A stretch of 64,000 bases of DNA from Euryodendron excelsum (taxonomy: Eukaryota; Streptophyta; Magnoliopsida; Ericales; Pentaphylacaceae), in contig CM065387.1 of assembly GCA_033060915.1 (NCBI GenBank), positions 30,059,001 through 30,123,000 of the forward strand, read 5' to 3'. A model generated the notes under the pieces. It did no database searches and had not been told where the DNA came from. It was given only the letters and a program-made list of their open reading frames with translations. Of the stretch, positions 60,774 to 64,000 are shown in pieces. Position 1 is the first letter of the stretch. Every line of letters begins with the position of its first letter. A program made the translations under genes and the position numbers.

Positions 60774-61201
60774 ACCATTTTTATTTTATTCTGCACGGCG
60801 AGAGTTTGCGACGTTCTCCGCGGCCATTTTTTTCATCACAACGAATTTCATGTTAGATTATAATCAAAATTGAGAATCAGATGGAAAGAGTTTTTTTTAT
60901 TATTAATTTATTTATTTTTCTATTTGTTTGCGGTGAGCATAAGAAAACCAAGTTTGCGCGACGAGACTTAAAAGAAAAAATCGATGAGAACCTGTAAGCA
61001 ACCCATTTTTGACCGCTCGGCAGTCTACACTCCGTCCAGACTTATTTTCAAGTCATTGTGGGCATATTCCTATCGAATCCAATTCTCTAGGTCCAAATTC
61101 CGTCTTTCCATTGCTTCGCGGGCCTGTCAGGCCCAAATAGAGGCAAAATGACCAAAATGCCCTTAGGGGCATTATCCTTTCCTTTCCAATTCCAATCCCT
61201 C

Positions 61202-61715
61202 TCTCGAGACAGTTTATTCCTCGAGACGGTTCCAATTCAGGCACGTCTCTTCGGAGACGATAAGTCCCCTTTCCAATCCCACTCTTGAGACAATTTATTC
61301 CTCGAGACGGCTTCAACTCAGGCACGTCTCTTTGGAGATGGTAAGACCCCTTTCCAACCCCACTCTCGAGACAGTTTATTCCTCGAGACGGTTCCAACCC
61401 AGGCACTTCTCTTCGGAGACGATAAGTCCCCTTTCCAATCCCACTCTCGAGACAGTTTAGTCCTCGAGACGGTTCCAACCCAGGCACGTCTCTTCGGAGA
61501 CGGTAAGACCCCTTTCCAATCCCACTCTCGAGACAAATTATTCCTCGAGACGGTTCCAATCCAAGCACGTCTCTTCGGAGACGGTAAGACCCCTTTCCAA
61601 TCCCTCTCTCGAGACAGTTTATTCCTCGAGAAAGTTCCAATCCAGGCACGTCTCTTCGGAGACGATAAGTCCCCTTTTTAATCCCTCTCTCGAGACAGTT
61701 TATTCATCAAGACAG
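61202..61715. repeat. 81-bp VNTR in LTR 3, six copies and a partial seventh
   Basis: Units start at 61202, 61283, 61364, 61445, 61526, 61607 and 61688, exactly 81 bp apart. Several contain CGTCTCTTCGGAGACG, a 6-bp stem with a TTCG loop, and TCTCGAG...CTCGAGA dyads. 81 bp is 27 codons, so a 198-codon minus-strand open frame spans the repeat without meaning. Confidence 0.92.
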
Positions 61716-61850
61716 TCCGAGTAGCGAAACTACTCACAAAACCGTTAGAGTAGCGGAAATACTCACAAATAGGTCGATATAGGGAATTGGCAACAAACCC
61801 CTGTGTCACGACGACCGCCGTTAGAGTGGCGGAAACACTCAACACCCAGG
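61716..61850. repeat. Contracted 29-bp minisatellite in LTR 3
   Basis: About three units (GTAGCGAAACTACTCACAAA, GTTAGAGTAGCGG...), then a CGATATAGGGAATTGG segment also present at 31706 in the solo LTR. Confidence 0.75.
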
Positions 61851-61939
61851 TCAACACCAGTGTCTGTTAGCCCACTTTGGTGAAAAATGACCAAACTGTC
61901 CTTTGGACCTTTTCCGAGACTTTCCGGTCAAGATGACCA

Positions 61940-62410
61940 TTTTGCCCCTAGGCATTCGAATGCCCCGGGAACCACACCGGCTCTGGGTATCAAACCGGTA
62001 ATGCCCCGAGAATACTTTTTATAGTATTCTCAATCTTCCTTTACCTTTCCGGATCATTCCGAGTCAGTTCCGGCCAACCCGGTACAAAATGACCGTTTTG
62101 CCCCTGGAGGGCCGGTCTCCTTCTTCGACCACACCGGCTCTGGGTATCAAACCGGTAACCTCCTGAGACTACTTTTTATAGTGTTCTCAACCTGCCCTTA
62201 CCTTTTCGAATCATTTTGAGTCAGTTCCAGTAAACCTGGTGCGAAATGACCGTCTTGCCCCTGGTGGGCCGATTTCCTTTTCCGACCACGCCGGCTCTGG
62301 GAATCAAACTGGCAACCTTTGGGAACATTCTGAATAATGTTTCTAGATCCCAAAGTCTTCTTCCGGGATAGTCCAAGTCCATCCTGGCAGTTTCCCGGTC
62401 CGATTGACCG
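61940..62410. repeat. 157-bp tandem repeats in LTR 3
   Basis: Anchors at 61940, 62096, 62253 and 62411 (period 156-158). The first unit has the perfect hairpin GAGAATACT, loop TTTTAT, AGTATTCTC at 62009-62032. Confidence 0.83.
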
Positions 62411-62733
62411 TTTTGCCCCTAAAGGCCCGGTCAACCCTTCAGACACATCATATCCTCATTTCTCAAGTCAAATACCTCCAGGACACTATTTTAGGTGTTC
62501 TTTCTCTTTTCCGGCCTTCCGGGTCATTCTCGGCTCCTTCAGATCATTCCCGGACTTTCTGGAGTCACTCCTAGTGAAGCCAGACTAAAGATTGCAGGGT
62601 AGTCACTAGTACAGGCGCCCAAATCTAGTCAAAGATACGTTGCTTGCCGACTTATAAAGTTTCCTAAGTGGCTGGCGCCAAGAGAAATTTTGCCTTGGTG
62701 CCACTGCAACAGGCGCTAGGTTTATCCAATCTC

Positions 62734-62741
62734 TATAAATA
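62734..62741 (+). promoter_or_regulatory. LTR 3 TATA box
   Basis: TATAAATA in CTCTATAAATACAAAGCC, aligned with 33176 of the solo LTR. The GC hairpin upstream is no longer complete here. Confidence 0.7.
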
Positions 62742-64000
62742 CAAAGCCTCATTCAACGTGAAAAGGGTCTAAAAACTTAATCTAAAAATTATATATTTCG
62801 ATATACAGAGCTCGAGCACCTCCAAAACCCTAGTTTCCTTAGGTTTTCCCAAACCCTAGCCTCCTATACACTCATACACACCTCCATACACTCATACACT
62901 AGCCTTCAACCATCCTTTGAAAACTTGAAGAGCTGCCATCTAAAGCTTGAAGACAACCCTTGAAGGTTGAAGATGAAGATCAAGATGAAAACCGAAGACC
63001 GAAGACTGCACGGCGCGCAAAATAAACAAGAGACATACGGTAGGCTCCCTATTTAAATTTTCGCAATTTCCCCCTCTCTCTTCTCTCTCCTAACCCACTT
63101 GGGTTTTCTCTATTTTAATCCCCTATCTCTTTCCCCCCCCCACTTTCTTTGCATGCTTGAAACAAGGGGATTCCCGGTCCATGTGTAGGATTGGGCTATT
63201 GGAGAGTCACCGTGTCAGGGGCTTTCTTCTAGTCTAACCAAAGACCACGTGGGTCCGGCCCCCTTGATTATGTGGTGAAGCCTTAACCTTGTATGTTCAC
63301 GACCCCAAATTGCATTGTGCATATCATAGTCTTGCATCTTCCAAAAACCGTTTTCAAAGTTGTTTTTAAAATCGTTTTCAAACTTGTTTTCAAAATTGCA
63401 TCAAAATCTCTTTTTCAAAAACTTGTTTTCAAAACCACAATTCTAGGGTGATTCTAGCCTTTCCATGACTAGGGTTGCTTTAGGAAAGTGTTATATTAAA
63501 AGTGACCTTTTTGGTCTATATTTTCAAATCTTATTGTTTTCCAAAACCACTTTCTTAAAGTGGTTCTAGCCCTTTTATGGCTAGAATCGCTTTAGGAAAG
63601 TGAGACGTTTTCATACTTTCCTAAAACTTTCCTCTTCAAAATTATTTTCAAAAACTCCCTTCCAAAATTGATTTTTCAAAACTCCCTTTTTCAACTCCTT
63701 TTCAAAATCCTCTCCCCAAAATCCACTTTCTAAAAATGTTCCCCAAAAATCTTTCCAAAAACTCTCTTTCCAAAATCTTCCTTCTAGAAATTCCTCTCTA
63801 GGATTTCCTTCCAAAACCTTCGTTTCCAAAAACACACTTTCCAAAAACTCCTTTTCTTTAAAAATCTCTTTCCAAAAACTGTCCTTTCCAAAAATTCTTC
63901 CCTCTAGAAACTCCTCTTTAGGATTTCCTTCCAAAATCTTTGTTTCCACAAACACACTTTCCAAAAACTCTTTCCTTAGAGCCCAAGTCAAGCCCTAGAA
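62742..64000 (+). other. LTR 3 leader and start of pyrimidine-rich tract
   Basis: CATACACTC repeats near 62880-62910, a C-run near 63133, the paired GATTCTAGCC motif near 63450, then CTTTCCAAAA-type words to the window end. No gene. Confidence 0.65.

Larger units (their letters stand above)
42600..60992 (+). repeat. 5S rDNA array C, degenerate right part
   Basis: Units of about 310-355 bp with a distinct spacer: T7 terminator, GGCGAGAGTTAGCGCC, TATTTGTTCGCGGCGAGCG and expanded TTTA tracts. Genes carry roughly 8-20 changes each and several are truncated. Gene-less units occur at 43311-43762, about 46287-46618 and about 53880-54292. Local two- and three-unit repeats show that duplication still occurred while global homogenisation had ceased. 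Probably an array margin made largely of pseudogenes. Confidence 0.92.
60993..64000 (+). mobile_element. LTR 3 of the same retrotransposon family, cut by the window edge
   Basis: Begins TGTAAGCAACCC directly after the 5S upstream sequence GATGAGAACC, four bases short of where the next 5S gene would start. Collinear with the solo LTR for 3 kb: TATA box 1741 bp in, then leader and pyrimidine-rich tract. The left target duplication would be GAACC (60988-60992); its partner lies outside the window. Cannot tell whether this is a solo LTR or the 5' LTR of a longer element. Confidence 0.9.

Noticed and set aside
61053..61649. 198-codon minus-strand frame with repeated LEPSRGINCLE segments
   Set aside because: Product of the 81-bp VNTR (27 codons per unit) in LTR 3; unit number differs between LTRs and no protein family is recognisable.
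63611..63991. 126-codon minus-strand frame rich in E, F, L and K
   Set aside because: Low-complexity translation of the purine-rich tract; the same tract elsewhere in the family has no matching frame.

Overview
This window is nuclear DNA of a plant, probably a eudicot: tandem 5S ribosomal DNA interrupted by three copies of one long-LTR retrotransposon family. The 120-nt gene has the standard plant 5S layout (internal A box about 50-65, intermediate element about 67-72, C box about 80-98), a C at -1, a TATA-like TTAAAAG at -29 and a T-run 3 nt after the gene. Repeat units are 300-355 bp. I count about 142 5S loci, of which about 133 are full length and 9 are broken, all on the + strand. Labels A1-A14, B1-B57 and C1-C72 number them from left to right. 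Gene positions (1-120) and substitutions are relative to the window consensus.

Layout. 1-4336: array A, short units of about 326 bp with nearly identical genes. 4337-12429: an LTR-retrotransposon fragment in reverse orientation. It has a 3'-truncated LTR (4337-8478), a polypurine tract, and internal DNA carrying a spliced plant-mobile-domain (PMD) gene antisense to the element, now broken by two stop codons. 12430-31437: array B, 336-bp units. It contains a homogenised block (about 17.2-20.4 kb) with chimeric units and a zone of higher-order repeats (about 21-28.7 kb). 31438-36572: a complete 5135-bp solo LTR, flanked by the 5-bp duplication CTAAT, that splits one 5S gene after nucleotide 24. 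36573-about 42600: array C, first part, resembling the right end of array B. About 42600-60992: array C, second part, strongly diverged. It has T7 terminators, TTTA microsatellites, gene-less units, truncated genes and local two- and three-unit higher-order repeats. 60993-64000: the first 3 kb of a third LTR in forward orientation, cut by the window edge.

Reading. Homogeneity falls from left to right, as expected when concerted evolution acts on an array core and its flank decays. Intact copies would be transcribed by RNA polymerase III through TFIIIA and TFIIIC. The retrotransposon has LTRs of about 5 kb, TG...CA ends, 5-bp target duplication and a gene antisense to the element beside the 3' LTR. 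These traits fit the Ty3/gypsy Tat (Ogre/Retand-like) lineage; that placement is inference because no gag or pol is present. Two of the three insertions can be mapped, and both lie within about 25 bp of a 5S transcription start. Apart from the antisense PMD gene I see no credible protein-coding gene: most open frames are 5S-unit shadows that exist because 336 bp is 112 codons.
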